From NCBI GenBank assembly GCA_041391425.1, contig JAWKNZ010000010.1, positions 80,902-144,901 on the forward strand: a DNA stretch of 64,000 nucleotides, read 5' to 3'. Under the pieces are notes generated by a model. That model was given only the letters and a program-made list of their open reading frames with translations. It was not told the origin of the DNA and did no database searches. A program made the position numbers and the translations under genes. How positions within the stretch are numbered: the first letter of the stretch is position 1; each line of letters begins with the position of its first letter. This stretch comes from JAWKNZ01 sp041391425 (GTDB lineage: Bacteria > Bdellovibrionota_B > Oligoflexia > Oligoflexales > JAWKNZ01). Positions 1-8,801 of this stretch are shown one piece after another.

Positions 1-1
1 T

Positions 2-79
2 AAACCGGATTTACAGGAATATCAAAGCTATGTTTATGAGCTGAAACCAGATTTTATACCGCCGAATTACTTACCATAA
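2..79 (+). CDS. 3' end of an unidentified protein (partial)
   Basis: An open frame entering from the left edge runs 25 codons to a TAA at 77-79; the visible C-terminus ends with FIPPNYLP. It ends 12 bases before the first copy of the mobile repeat. The piece is too short to identify. The tyrosine/proline-rich composition looks protein-like, but chance cannot be excluded. Confidence 0.4.
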   Translation, partial: KPDLQEYQSYVYELKPDFIPPNYLP

Positions 80-91
80 CCAATAATAAAG

Positions 92-317
92 CCGAGATCT
101 AAAATTTTTTGAAAAACTGTAGTATTTTCAATAACATGAGGATTTCCTGACGACGAAGCAACGACGCAACCGGCTAGAAATTCGGAATTTTCAACGGATT
201 CGAAGTTCGGCCGGGTACTAGGCGCGAGGAGGAGGGAAACCGCAGTGTACATGTTGGTACATGAGGATTTCCTGACGACGAAGCAACGACGCAACCGGCT
301 AGAAATTCGGATCCGGG
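92..317 (+). repeat. MITE-like element, copy A (composite)
   Basis: Copy of a dispersed non-coding element whose full-length form (about 163 bp) is at 4178-4341 and 60015-60177. The left end resembles CCGGGATCTGAAATTT and the right end reads GAAATTCGGATCCGGG, so the termini are imperfect inverted repeats. This copy carries an internal duplication of the segment with ATGAGGATTTCCTGACGACG, seen at about 136 and again at about 260. It lies in inverted orientation to copy B (1372-1764), with the peptidase gene between them. It is followed by TTAGATAC, which also flanks the far end of copy B. No transposase is nearby. Confidence 0.8.
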
Positions 318-415
318 TTAGATACTTGCTGATAACTTTTTTTTGTAGGCTTGAACTTGCTTCGTAGTGAAGCGAGAAGCGATAGTTTTAAAAAGTAGTC
401 TTAGGGGGAATAACT

Positions 416-1297
416 ATGCTAAGAAGTGCACTATTGGTATCAGGGATGATGGTGTCCTCACTTGGTTTGGCGTCAATTTTGCCACCAAACGATCTGCATC
501 TAGAAGACAATGTCAGTAAAGTATCAGATCTTACTGAAGAAGAGTTTTTTGAAATCACCAACCGCGTGATCGATTTTTATAAGCCGATCGTTGCAAGCCA
601 TGGAGCTACTTTATCGGTTAATGCTGATTGGCCAAATTCAACTGTTAATGCTTCAGCTGGGCAGTCTGGTAGCAGCTGGTATGTAAACATGTATGGTGGG
701 CTTGCGCGCCGACCAGAAGTGACCCGTGATGGTTATCTTTTAGTAATCTGCCACGAGCTTGGTCACCATTTAGGTGGGTTTCCATTCACTAGCGGATGGG
801 CTGCAAATGAGGGCCAGTCAGATTACTTCGCAACCCATGTCTGCGCTCCAAACATCTGGCGCAATGATTTAGAAGAAAATGCAAGATACCGCGAACTTGT
901 CGATCCAGTTGCAAAAGAGCAATGCGACACTTCATGGGAAACGGAAGAACAGCAAAACCTTTGCTACAGAAGTGCAATGGCTGGTTATTCTCTAGGTAGC
1001 TTACTTGGAGCGCTACGCAATACGACCGTTGCATTTGATACTCCAGACACCTCAGTGGTTACTAGGACAAATAATCGCCACCCTGAAGCACAATGCCGTC
1101 TAGACACTTATGTTGCTGGAGCTATGTGTGGTGCTTCGTTCGATGATGAAGTTATCCCTGGTAAAAGATTCAGAGACCGTAGTGGCCTAGAAGCTGAAAA
1201 CGAAGCTTATGATTACTCCTGCTCTCGTCGTGATCAACACAGCGATCTAAGCACTAGGCGCTTATGCTGGTATGCTCCTCGGGTTGCTGGTCAATAG
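416..1297 (+). CDS. Secreted HExxH zinc metallopeptidase, unnamed family
   Basis: A 293-residue protein with a hydrophobic N-terminus (about residues 4-20) that reads as a signal peptide, so it probably acts in the periplasm or outside the cell. The zinc-peptidase motif HELGHH lies at 113-118, and a downstream NEGQSDY (Glu132) fits the third ligand of a gluzincin-type site. The C-terminal half has many cysteines, suggesting disulfides. A good Shine-Dalgarno (TTAGGGGGAA) precedes the ATG and a strong terminator follows. The substrate is unknown. The gene is flanked by inverted copies A and B of the mobile repeat. A second HExxH protein at 7088-8686 has a similar HExxHH plus EG(F)ADL layout but little other visible similarity. 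Confidence 0.75.
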   Translation: MLRSALLVSGMMVSSLGLASILPPNDLHLEDNVSKVSDLTEEEFFEITNRVIDFYKPIVASHGATLSVNADWPNSTVNASAGQSGSSWYVNMYGGLARRPEVTRDGYLLVICHELGHHLGGFPFTSGWAANEGQSDYFATHVCAPNIWRNDLEENARYRELVDPVAKEQCDTSWETEEQQNLCYRSAMAGYSLGSLLGALRNTTVAFDTPDTSVVTRTNNRHPEAQCRLDTYVAGAMCGASFDDEVIPGKRFRDRSGLEAENEAYDYSCSRRDQHSDLSTRRLCWYAPRVAGQ

Positions 1298-1320
1298 TAT
1301 AATTTTAAAGAGTTTGTTGT

Positions 1321-1357
1321 CCCCCATAGAGTTCTTAAGCTCATGGGGGATTTTTAT
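1321..1357 (+). terminator. Rho-independent terminator of the peptidase gene
   Basis: CCCCCAT (1321-1327) pairs with ATGGGGG (1343-1349), with extra pairing inside the loop, and is followed by ATTTTTATTT. It lies 23 bases after the stop codon. Confidence 0.85.
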
Positions 1358-1371
1358 TTATTATAATACAT

Positions 1372-1764
1372 CCCGGATCCGAATTTCTAGCCGGTTGCGT
1401 CGTTGCTTCGTCGTCAGGAAATCCTCATGTACCAACATGTACACTGCGGTTTCCTCCTCGCGCCTAGTACCCGGCCGAACTTCGAATCCGAAAATTCCGG
1501 GAATTTCCTAGCTGGCCAGTGTCGTTGTTGTCGTCAGGAAATCCTCATGTACCAACATGTACACTGCGGTTTCCTCCTTCGCAGCTCTAGTACCCGGCCG
1601 AACTTCGAATCAAGAAAATTCCGACTTCTAGCCGGTTGTCGTTACCGTCAGGAAATCCTCATGTACCAACATGTACACCAATTGCTTCCCACCTCCTCGC
1701 GCCAATTCGGCCGAACTTCGAATCTGTGAAAATACTACAGTTTTTCAAAAAATTTCAGATCCTG
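1372..1764 (-). repeat. MITE-like element, copy B (expanded, inverted)
   Basis: The reverse-orientation copy starts CCCGGATCCGAATTTCTAG and ends with the complement of the element's GGATCTGAAATTT end. The internal module containing CAGGAAATCCTCATGTACC is present three times (about 1415, 1535 and 1650), so the copy has grown by tandem duplication to nearly 400 bp. The central part can fold around the TGTAC/GTACA palindrome. Short open frames inside it simply translate repeat DNA. Confidence 0.8.
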
Positions 1765-2221
1765 TATCTAACTCGAGCCAATAAATTGATTTATTTCATC
1801 AATAATTTCCAAGGATTTAACTGGCCAACCAGTCAGCTGTCAAGAACTTCTTCATTAATTTTTAATATTCTTGTTCGTTGGAGAAGTTGGCTGGTGGTGA
1901 AGTACTTATTCTTCTTGGTGTGCAATCGTTTTGGGGTTAAGAAAAAAAGTGAGACCACTTCGTTCAGGGTGACGGGTCGTCACGCTACGTTTACCTCCCC
2001 GTCACGCTGAGCGTTTACTCCCCGTCGCTGAGCGTTTACCTCCCCAAATATGCTGAGCGTTTACCTCCCCGTCATGCTGAGCGTCAGCGAAGCATCTTTA
2101 TTGCGCTGATTTCAATATTTCGCCCTACTTCAAGATATAATGGATTGTCTAAATTCATTAAAAAAGTTAGAAACATGTTTTATACGAACTTGGTAAATAT
2201 CAGATTAGAGAGGATACCGAT
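1765..2221. other. Intergenic stretch with degraded GCTGAGCG-type repeats
   Basis: No gene is supported here. From about 1955 to 2095 the sequence repeats blocks such as CGCTGAGCGTTTACCTCCCC and ends with GTCATGCTGAGCGTCAGCGA. These are relatives of the GTCATCCTGAGCG and GTCACCCTGAACG arrays at 28.1 and 40.2 kb. The last 100 bases before glpX are AT-rich and probably hold its promoter; a purine-rich AGAGAGG precedes the glpX ATG. Confidence 0.6.
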
Positions 2222-3183
2222 ATGGATCGCAATTTAGCATTAGAATTTGTCAGGGTCACGGAGGCAGCAGCATTAGGTTGCGCTAGGCTTATGGGGCGCG
2301 GAGATGAAAAGGCTGCTGACCATGCAGCTGTCGAGGCTATGCGTAAAGCTTTGGGAACTATCCCGTTTGATGGCACTGTTGTCATTGGGGAAGGTGAGAG
2401 AGATGAAGCCCCAATGTTATATATCGGAGAAAAAAGTAGGTGCAGGTGGCTCTATGGAACTTGATATTGCTTTAGATCCACTGGAAGGAACGACTATATG
2501 TTCTAAGGGTGGGCCTAACTCTCTATCAGTGATTGCTGTGGCTGAAAAAGGTCATTTTTTACATGCTCCTGATGTTTATATGCAAAAAATAGCGGTAGGA
2601 AGAGAAGCTGCGAGTGCAATTGACTTGAATGCGACGCCTACACAAAATTTAAAAGAAATTGCTAAAGCAAAAAAGTGTGAGGTGAGAGACCTTACGGTGG
2701 TTATTTTAGGACCGCCCTAGGCATCAAGATCTTATTTCCGAAGTACGCCATACTGGAGCTAGAATTTGGATGATCGGAGATGGTGACGTGCAGGCGGCCA
2801 TTGCAACCGGTAACCCTAATACGGGAATTGATGTCCTAATGGGGACAGGCGCACCAGAAGGTGTCATTGCAGCTGCAGCTTTGCGATGTGTGGGGGGAAA
2901 TTTCCAAGGGCGTTTGGTTTTTACTAAAGACGAGCAGCGGGCAAGAGCCAAAAAAATGGGTGTAGCCGACTGTGACAAGGTACATTCTATTACTGACCTA
3001 GCTGCTGGAAAAGTGATGTTTTGTGCCACAGGGGTGACTGATGGAAGTATGCTTAAAGGGGTTAAGTATTTTGCTGGCGGCGCTAAGACCCACTCTATGG
3101 TTATGCGCTCTGAGACGGGAACTGTGAGATTTATTGAGGCTGAGCATCGATTTAAGACTAAGCCTGGTTTTGACAGTTTATAA
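2222..3183 (+). CDS. glpX: Fructose-1,6-bisphosphatase class II (GlpX), frame broken twice
   Basis: Hydrolyses fructose 1,6-bisphosphate to fructose 6-phosphate in gluconeogenesis. The three consecutive frames join into a protein of about 319 residues, the normal GlpX length. Family landmarks are EAAALGCARLMGRGDEKAAD near the N-terminus, VVIGEGERDEAPML, a DPLEGT metal-site segment, and WMIGDGDVQAAI plus GTGAPEGVI after the second break. One break is an extra A in the run at 2430-2435 (GEK then VGAGGS), the other an extra G near 2713 (LD then RPRHQDLI). Removing both bases restores one open frame, so sequencing error is likelier than decay. An 18-bp inverted repeat follows. Confidence 0.9.
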
Positions 3184-3230
3184 GTAAGTAATTTTGAGAG
3201 CAGCTAGCTCTTTATTGCTGTTGTACTAAA

Positions 3231-3275
3231 GACAATATCCCTCTACAAAAACCTAACTTGTAGAGGGATATTGTC
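3231..3275. terminator. Perfect 18-bp inverted repeat between convergent genes
   Basis: GACAATATCCCTCTACAA (3231-3248) pairs perfectly with its complement at 3258-3275 around a 9-nt loop. It sits between glpX and the convergent gene at 3308-4042, so it probably works as a two-way terminator. U-tracts are weak on both strands. Confidence 0.65.
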
Positions 3276-3307
3276 GTTATGCATTGTCAATGAAACGTCA
3301 ACACGCC

Positions 3308-4042
3308 CTAGTCAAAGCTATGTGCATCCATGAATAAACTACGATTTTTATTTAACTTAATCTCGATAACGCAATTACTATTTACAATATCATCTACTAA
3401 AGCTGTATCTTTATGAAGGATAAAACCTAAGGGCTTTATATTTTTCATCGCATTAAGAAAATTATTAGTTAAGGTAGATTGTTGCTCTGAGGTTATATGT
3501 TGACCATAGGCTCCTTCTTTAATAAAAAGACATTTTTGTAAAGCTTTTACCAAATTTTTTTTTCCATATAAATGAATAGTATTCCCATTAGTCGGTAAGG
3601 AATCGCTAAGCTCTATATAGTTATTATCTTGTCCCATGGTTTCATATTTTAAAGATAGATCTAGCATTGTCTTAAATGCATTTGTCTCGGCTTCTGAAGT
3701 AGAGCTGCACGTAAGTGCTTCGATTTCGCCATTGATATTTGCAACACCTTTGGATCCATTGTGGTTAATTGTAATTTCATGTAATTGAGTGATAAGCCCT
3801 TGATTAAAAGCCTCAAATCCAAATATAAAACGATGCTGGCTTTCGCTAAAATCATAATAAGCAAAAAACTCTCCTATAGTTTCCATCAAGACAAGCCCTT
3901 CTTGGTCACCAACATCGACAATTGTGAGGGAGTAATCTGTTTTGCTCTCTATCGCCTGACAATGAAAGTTGCTAATGTTTTGAGCAAACGCTGTGGTAGT
4001 TAGCCCAAATACTAAATAAGTTAAAAATACTCTTACTTTCAT
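3308..4042 (-). CDS. Secreted protein of unknown function
   Basis: 244 residues with a clear signal peptide ending TTTAFA before QNISN, so it is probably periplasmic. I recognise no domain. Cysteines at FHCQ, ALTC, KCLF and NCVIEI suggest two disulfides. It is alone on the minus strand, convergent with glpX. The upstream region to 4177 is very AT-rich and is followed by copy C of the mobile repeat. Confidence 0.6.
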   Translation of the reverse strand: MKVRVFLTYLVFGLTTTAFAQNISNFHCQAIESKTDYSLTIVDVGDQEGLVLMETIGEFFAYYDFSESQHRFIFGFEAFNQGLITQLHEITINHNGSKGVANINGEIEALTCSSTSEAETNAFKTMLDLSLKYETMGQDNNYIELSDSLPTNGNTIHLYGKKNLVKALQKCLFIKEGAYGQHITSEQQSTLTNNFLNAMKNIKPLGFILHKDTALVDDIVNSNCVIEIKLNKNRSLFMDAHSFD

Positions 4043-4177
4043 TTTATTAATTCTCCAATTTTATTAGATTATTTTAAATAAAAAATTAATAGATATTTCT
4101 AATACCATGAGAATTAATAAAAATCAATAAAGTTATATTAATAAATAAAGAAATCTAATAGAAGGTTCTTTATTAAA

Positions 4178-4341
4178 CTGGGATCTGAAATTTTTTTGAA
4201 AAATTGTAGTATTTTCACCAGATTCGAAGTTCGCTCAGGTGCTAGGCGTGAGGAGGTGGGAAGCCGCAGTGTGCATGTTGGTACATGAGGATTTCCTGAC
4301 GACGAAGCAACGACGCAACCGGCTAGAAATTCGGATCCGGG
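4178..4341 (+). mobile_element. MITE-like element, copy C (full length, 164 bp)
   Basis: Complete copy running from CTGGGATCTGAAATTT to GAAATTCGGATCCGGG. It is bounded by the direct repeat ATTAAA at 4172-4177 and 4342-4347, a 6-bp target-site duplication. The ends are imperfect inverted repeats (GGATCTGAAATTT against GGATCCGAATTT). There is no coding capacity, so it would need a transposase in trans. Confidence 0.85.
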
Positions 4342-4362
4342 ATTAAATTTATAGGGGGGGAT

Positions 4363-4386
4363 GCCAGTTTTATAAAGAAAACTGGC
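4363..4386. other. Hairpin downstream of ovoA
   Basis: GCCAGTTTT (4363-4371) and AAAACTGGC (4378-4386) form a perfect 9-bp stem 22 bases past the ovoA stop, next to a G7 run. On the minus strand the T-run precedes rather than follows the stem, so it is not a textbook terminator. It may protect the 3' end of the transcript. Confidence 0.5.
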
Positions 4387-4407
4387 TAAAAAAAACTCAG
4401 TAATTAT

Positions 4408-6537
4408 TTATTTAAGTTCCCAGAGGCTGAAATCAGCAATAGTGTGTTGGAATTTCCTTTTAGTTTCTCTGAGGATAAAAGGAATATCCTCATGCTTTAC
4501 CAGGTTAAAGTGCTTGTTTAGGATCTGACTCAATCCGTCGAAAGAATTCAGCTCTTGATCAGCAATTTTTTTACCACCAATCCAATTCTCTATTTCTGTA
4601 TACTCTTCCAGCCAAGTATATGGCGACGTAATGGCTAAAAAACCTCCAGGGCATAGCCTTTTGTGGATAGTCTCCAGAAACAAGGAGGGGTTGTAGAGCC
4701 GGTCTATCAAGTTACCAGCAAAAATTAGATCAAATCCTGAATATATAGGCTTGAGATTGCATGCATCCCCTTGTAAAAACTCAATTTTTTTGGCATTTTG
4801 CTGTGTAGTGAAATCCTTTAATGAGATCGTTCGCCTTTCAAAGAGATTCCCTTCGGTTTTAATATTGTATGCAATGGTTTCGCCGTTTTGTAGATGGACA
4901 GCCTCATTGATAAACCGTGCTGAAAAGTCAAGAGCGATCACATGTTCAAAGTGTTTTGCTAATTCGAATGAAGAGCGTCCTACAGCGCATCCCAAATCCA
5001 AGGCTTTTTTTCTAGAAAGCTTTGGAACAGCTTCAATACAAGCATCGACACAAGCTTTTGGGAAGTTTTTAGTCGAAAAATATTCATGGCCGTAATGGAA
5101 CTCTAAGTATTGAGAAAGTGATTCATCAGTCTCATATATATTTTCTTTGGCTTTATGATCCAGACTTTGCTCTAAGGGCGTGGCTTCTATGTAGCGGAAA
5201 CCAGCATGTTGGTAAAAGTGTTTTCTAAAGGCGTATCGAGAACTTTTTAAAGCTTCATTTCCTGTAGATATCCAGGATCCCCCTTTAAATAGTATATGCC
5301 TTCCATCAAATGTTGGAGTAGAGAAATCATCATAAAGTTTATGAACTTTAAACCCTTCAAAACCATCAATCGGTGTTTCGCTCCATTGCCAAACATTGCC
5401 AATGATGTCATAAAAGCCATTAGTTTCAAACATATCGATTGGACATGACGATGCGAAATACTCGAGGTTAATATTACCTGGAGCCTTTTCCCAGTATGGT
5501 AAGTCTTCTTGAATCATGTTTCTTAATAACATCCACTCGGCTTCTTTAGGCAACCTAATGTTTTTACCCGTTTGAATCGTTTTCCAATTGCAGAAGGCCT
5601 TGGCTTCATAGTAGTTGACTTCAACAGGCCAATTTAAGGGCAACTCAATGATTTCTAAAAGATTTCTTTGTAAGTATTTTCCATCTTTTTTTAACCAAAA
5701 TCGGGGTAGTTTGGTGCCGGTGGCGCTTAACCAACGTTTTCCCTCTTCAGTCCAAAATTTAGGGTTTTCGTAACCCCCAGCTTCGACAAAGGTTAAATAT
5801 TCTTGATTAGATGTTAAATATTTTGCCGCGCTGAATGATTCAACGGTTTCAATGCTATTACCATACTCGTTGTCCCAGCCATAAGTCATGTCGGTGTTAG
5901 GCTTTGCTAATGAAATTTCACCTCCATTGACTGGCACTAAACAGTTGTCGGGAGCCTTACCGTAACTAGTGCATGCCTGCCAAAAATTTCCGGTTGGCTG
6001 AACTTCTTCTATCGGGAGCATTCTGATAATAACCGAAGAAGTTTCTATATGGATTCTTTCGTGTTCAATTCCCATAAGTATGAGCCAAGCTGGGTCATCT
6101 TGGTTTATGGGTAGGCTTAAAGGCATGTTCCTTATGAAGTGATCGACAGTCTTTCGTACTTCTTGCCTGTAGGCTCGCACTTCATTTAGAGCTGGCCATT
6201 GATAATTTGATTCATCTAAATCATCCCAAGACATTTCGTCCACCCCGATGGCAAACATGGATTCAAAATTAGGATTGATACGGGTATTGATATATTTAGC
6301 TAAAATCATTTTGTTGATATAAAATGTAGCAGTATGACCGTAGTAAAATATAAGTGGATGTCGTAGAGGCTCTGGACGCGTGTAATACGATTTTTCGTCG
6401 ATAATTATCTCAAAGAGTTTTTCATATAAATCGTAGGTCTTGTGAAAGTAATTCAATAATTCTTCCCGCTTATCCTCGGGCATTGCGCCGTCCAAAAGTG
6501 GTGGCTTCGATATTTTTATTTCTCGTATATGCTCCAC
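4408..6537 (-). CDS. ovoA: OvoA: 5-histidylcysteine sulfoxide synthase / 4-mercaptohistidine N-methyltransferase
   Basis: Makes ovothiol precursors: a non-haem iron sulfoxide synthase joins cysteine to histidine at C5, and a methyltransferase domain later methylates the thiohistidine. The 709 residues show the expected order. A DinB-like part holds the iron-site histidines H68 (YYGHTA) and H159/H163 (EHERIHIE) and the family signature VDEMSWDDL. The central FGE-sulfatase-type domain has GNVWQWSE, LFKGGSW and RYAFRKHF. The class I SAM methyltransferase has its glycine motif DLGCAVG at about 514-520. The intact frame of over 2.1 kb is notable among many broken neighbours. No OvoB-type lyase is visible in the window. 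Ovothiol is a redox protectant. Confidence 0.93.
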   Translation of the reverse strand: MEHIREIKISKPPLLDGAMPEDKREELLNYFHKTYDLYEKLFEIIIDEKSYYTRPEPLRHPLIFYYGHTATFYINKMILAKYINTRINPNFESMFAIGVDEMSWDDLDESNYQWPALNEVRAYRQEVRKTVDHFIRNMPLSLPINQDDPAWLILMGIEHERIHIETSSVIIRMLPIEEVQPTGNFWQACTSYGKAPDNCLVPVNGGEISLAKPNTDMTYGWDNEYGNSIETVESFSAAKYLTSNQEYLTFVEAGGYENPKFWTEEGKRWLSATGTKLPRFWLKKDGKYLQRNLLEIIELPLNWPVEVNYYEAKAFCNWKTIQTGKNIRLPKEAEWMLLRNMIQEDLPYWEKAPGNINLEYFASSCPIDMFETNGFYDIIGNVWQWSETPIDGFEGFKVHKLYDDFSTPTFDGRHILFKGGSWISTGNEALKSSRYAFRKHFYQHAGFRYIEATPLEQSLDHKAKENIYETDESLSQYLEFHYGHEYFSTKNFPKACVDACIEAVPKLSRKKALDLGCAVGRSSFELAKHFEHVIALDFSARFINEAVHLQNGETIAYNIKTEGNLFERRTISLKDFTTQQNAKKIEFLQGDACNLKPIYSGFDLIFAGNLIDRLYNPSLFLETIHKRLCPGGFLAITSPYTWLEEYTEIENWIGGKKIADQELNSFDGLSQILNKHFNLVKHEDIPFILRETKRKFQHTIADFSLWELK

Positions 6538-6795
6538 AATTCCCCCTTAAACTTAACTTTAAAAACTTGAATATTTTGTCTTTTGCTCCAACGTATTTAC
6601 TTAGTTTAACTAAATATATCTATTTTTTGGGGTGGTTGTTAATGGTAAATTTTTAAGCAGAAAATAGCAGTAGTCATAATTAATGAGAATTTGTTAACGT
6701 TAGGGCGTTGGTGGCATTATAACTATTTAGTATCATATAGCATGTTTCTATGACTACCAATGTTTAATAAAACTTAATTTAAAGGGTTCCATGTG

Positions 6796-7025
6796 ATGTG
6801 GTCTTTATTAAAAGCAAAACCAATACGTCTACAGGTAGATGGTATGACTTGCCAAGGGTGTGTCAAAGGGGTAGAGCGAGCTTTAGCAAGTGTGGACGGG
6901 GTAAAAAAGTTAAGGTTGATCTTGAGACGAAGGTTGCTGAAATTTACGGCCGGGATGTTGAGATCCCCCTATTGCTAAAGTCGTTAGAGGATAAGGGCTA
7001 TGGCGGAACAAGCTTAGAGCGGTAA
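6796..7025 (+). CDS. Heavy-metal-associated (HMA) domain protein, CopZ-like, one frameshift
   Basis: A small cytosolic metal-chaperone-like protein with VDGMTCQGCVKGVERAL, the CxxC metal-binding loop of HMA domains, followed after a break by VKVDLETKVAEI and LLKSLEDKGYGG, the usual second half. The break is one missing A in the run at about 6903-6908; adding it gives one protein of about 76 residues. The start is ATG 6796 with AAAGGG upstream, or GTG 6793. Cu(I) is the commonest ligand in this family, but no copper ATPase is present, so the metal is a guess. Confidence 0.8.
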
Positions 7026-7087
7026 TGGTTATGCTGCCTCGTTCCGTATTAGGAGGGAGAGTTGCTTTTATAGGTTAAAGGAATCCC

Positions 7088-8686
7088 ATGTTAAAGTATT
7101 GTTCTATAGCCTTCTTGTCTTATGTATTTTTTGCGTGCGGTGCTAGTGATGACGAGCCAAACGGTTACACGAATGGCCCCCAGGATGGCGGCGACCAGCC
7201 TATAAATTTGATTTATGACATTAAACCAGATTTACTTTCAAGGCAGGACCTAGGGTGTACAGATAAAGACGCTGAAATTAGATTGGGAAATAAGATGGTC
7301 TGGCAATGGGACGGAGAAGATGTCCATGAAGCAGAGTATAAGTTTGCCAATGGGACAAGTGGCCTAGGATTGAAAAATAGAATTGTAGATGGGGTTTACT
7401 ACGGATTGCATGTTGTTGAGCAATATTCTTGTAATAGAAAAAGTTGTCCCTCTGAACCTAGTCAAAGAAAAATTATCACAGCTCCTAAATTACTTAGTGT
7501 ATGCCGTTCTGGTTCCTATAAAAGGCATTCCATAGAATCAGCTGCTTTAGCTATGCTTGCTGGTGTGACTACCGTTCGAAAGTATTATGATACTTTAGTT
7601 GGAAGCAAAGAACTTGCTACTGTTCGTCTAAACGTTTTACCCCAATACGAAACTATTGAGCATCATAAGGATATGAAAGATAAAAAAAATGGTACTCATA
7701 TATCAAAAACAGCCACAGATAATGCCTATTGGAAATTTAATCAGAAAGGCTCTAAGAAGGAGTTTTTTGTGGAGGTGCTTCCACATAGCAAGGGATTTCC
7801 ACTTTTGGGAAAAAATGACGTTGAAGTTAATTTCTGGGAAATTCCAATGGCTTTATCCCATGAGTATGCCCACCATGTCTTTTTTAGCCACGCTCCAAAT
7901 TTAGCTTTGTTAACAGCGGGATTGAAGCTTGATAGTGAAGGAATGCATAATGGGTTGTGGCAACCTTATGGGTATGAAAAAAACAAAAGCATTCCAGATA
8001 TTTGGACAGAAGAAGTGAAGAAAAATCGAATGCCTAGCAGGCTTGAAAAAAGGCTGACAACTTCGGTTAACCGAGATAAAAAGTTGGCTGTGATGGTAAT
8101 GCCATTGGTTGAAGGATTTGCTGATCTTTTTGGATTTTATAGTTTGGGATATGAAGAAAGGGCTTTCAAGAACATAAAATGTTTAGAAGATAATAGAGAT
8201 GTAAATAGTGAGAGATTTGCGGATGGAAGCATAAAAGTACTTACTTTAGAAGTATTACAAAAATATAGCTCCAGTAATGGATTGCAGTTGGGTAAAAATT
8301 GTAATCAACCGTCAAAGGAAAATTATTATTCTTTAGGATCGATCTTTGCTCATGGAGTCTTCCGACTTATTGAGGATCATGTGCAAACTAATAGTGATTT
8401 TGCTGGAGATTTATTATTGCACTGGCTAGAAGCTTTAGAGGAGGATTTAGCAAGCGCAAAAAAACGACCTGCAGAAAATTATTTTTATAATGCTATTGCA
8501 TTGCTTCTAAGAACACTTTCTAAGGCTGATGGAGCTGAAAGTGTTCCTCTTACTTTTGGACAATGCGAGATTTTAGAAGAAGTTTTTCCTTTTATTGACA
8601 AACAAAATCCAGATGCGGGGCTACGCATAGACAGTAGTATATGTCATGGTAAATTATCAGTTCAAGACCGTTATAGTAGATTGTAA
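7088..8686 (+). CDS. Putative zinc-metallopeptidase lipoprotein
   Basis: 532 residues starting with a short signal and a lipobox-like FFAC (Cys17), so it is probably an outer-membrane or periplasmic lipoprotein. The metallopeptidase motif HEYAHH is at 258-263, and EGFADL (Glu342) fits a gluzincin third ligand. A cysteine-rich N-terminal region (about 55-140) may be a separate domain. The start has AAAGGA upstream and lies 62 bases after the HMA gene. Family and substrate are unknown. Confidence 0.7.
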   Translation: MLKYCSIAFLSYVFFACGASDDEPNGYTNGPQDGGDQPINLIYDIKPDLLSRQDLGCTDKDAEIRLGNKMVWQWDGEDVHEAEYKFANGTSGLGLKNRIVDGVYYGLHVVEQYSCNRKSCPSEPSQRKIITAPKLLSVCRSGSYKRHSIESAALAMLAGVTTVRKYYDTLVGSKELATVRLNVLPQYETIEHHKDMKDKKNGTHISKTATDNAYWKFNQKGSKKEFFVEVLPHSKGFPLLGKNDVEVNFWEIPMALSHEYAHHVFFSHAPNLALLTAGLKLDSEGMHNGLWQPYGYEKNKSIPDIWTEEVKKNRMPSRLEKRLTTSVNRDKKLAVMVMPLVEGFADLFGFYSLGYEERAFKNIKCLEDNRDVNSERFADGSIKVLTLEVLQKYSSSNGLQLGKNCNQPSKENYYSLGSIFAHGVFRLIEDHVQTNSDFAGDLLLHWLEALEEDLASAKKRPAENYFYNAIALLLRTLSKADGAESVPLTFGQCEILEEVFPFIDKQNPDAGLRIDSSICHGKLSVQDRYSRL

Positions 8687-8801
8687 ACAAGGGTCAAAAG
8701 AGCGCAAATATAAATGCCGGTGGCCGTCAGGCTGGTGGACTGTCGATAGGTTTGAACACCTGAATATGTGCAGATACTTATAATTATTATATCTATGAAG
8801 T

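Noticed and set aside
67..294. Reading frames inside the MITE copies (both strands, also at 1403-1729 and 59986-60202)
   Set aside because: They translate repeat DNA, have no ribosome-binding sites, and change with each copy.
2222..3183. Programmed frameshifting in glpX
   Set aside because: Two insertions of one base in ordinary runs, no slippery heptamer plus pseudoknot evident, and glpX is not known to use it.
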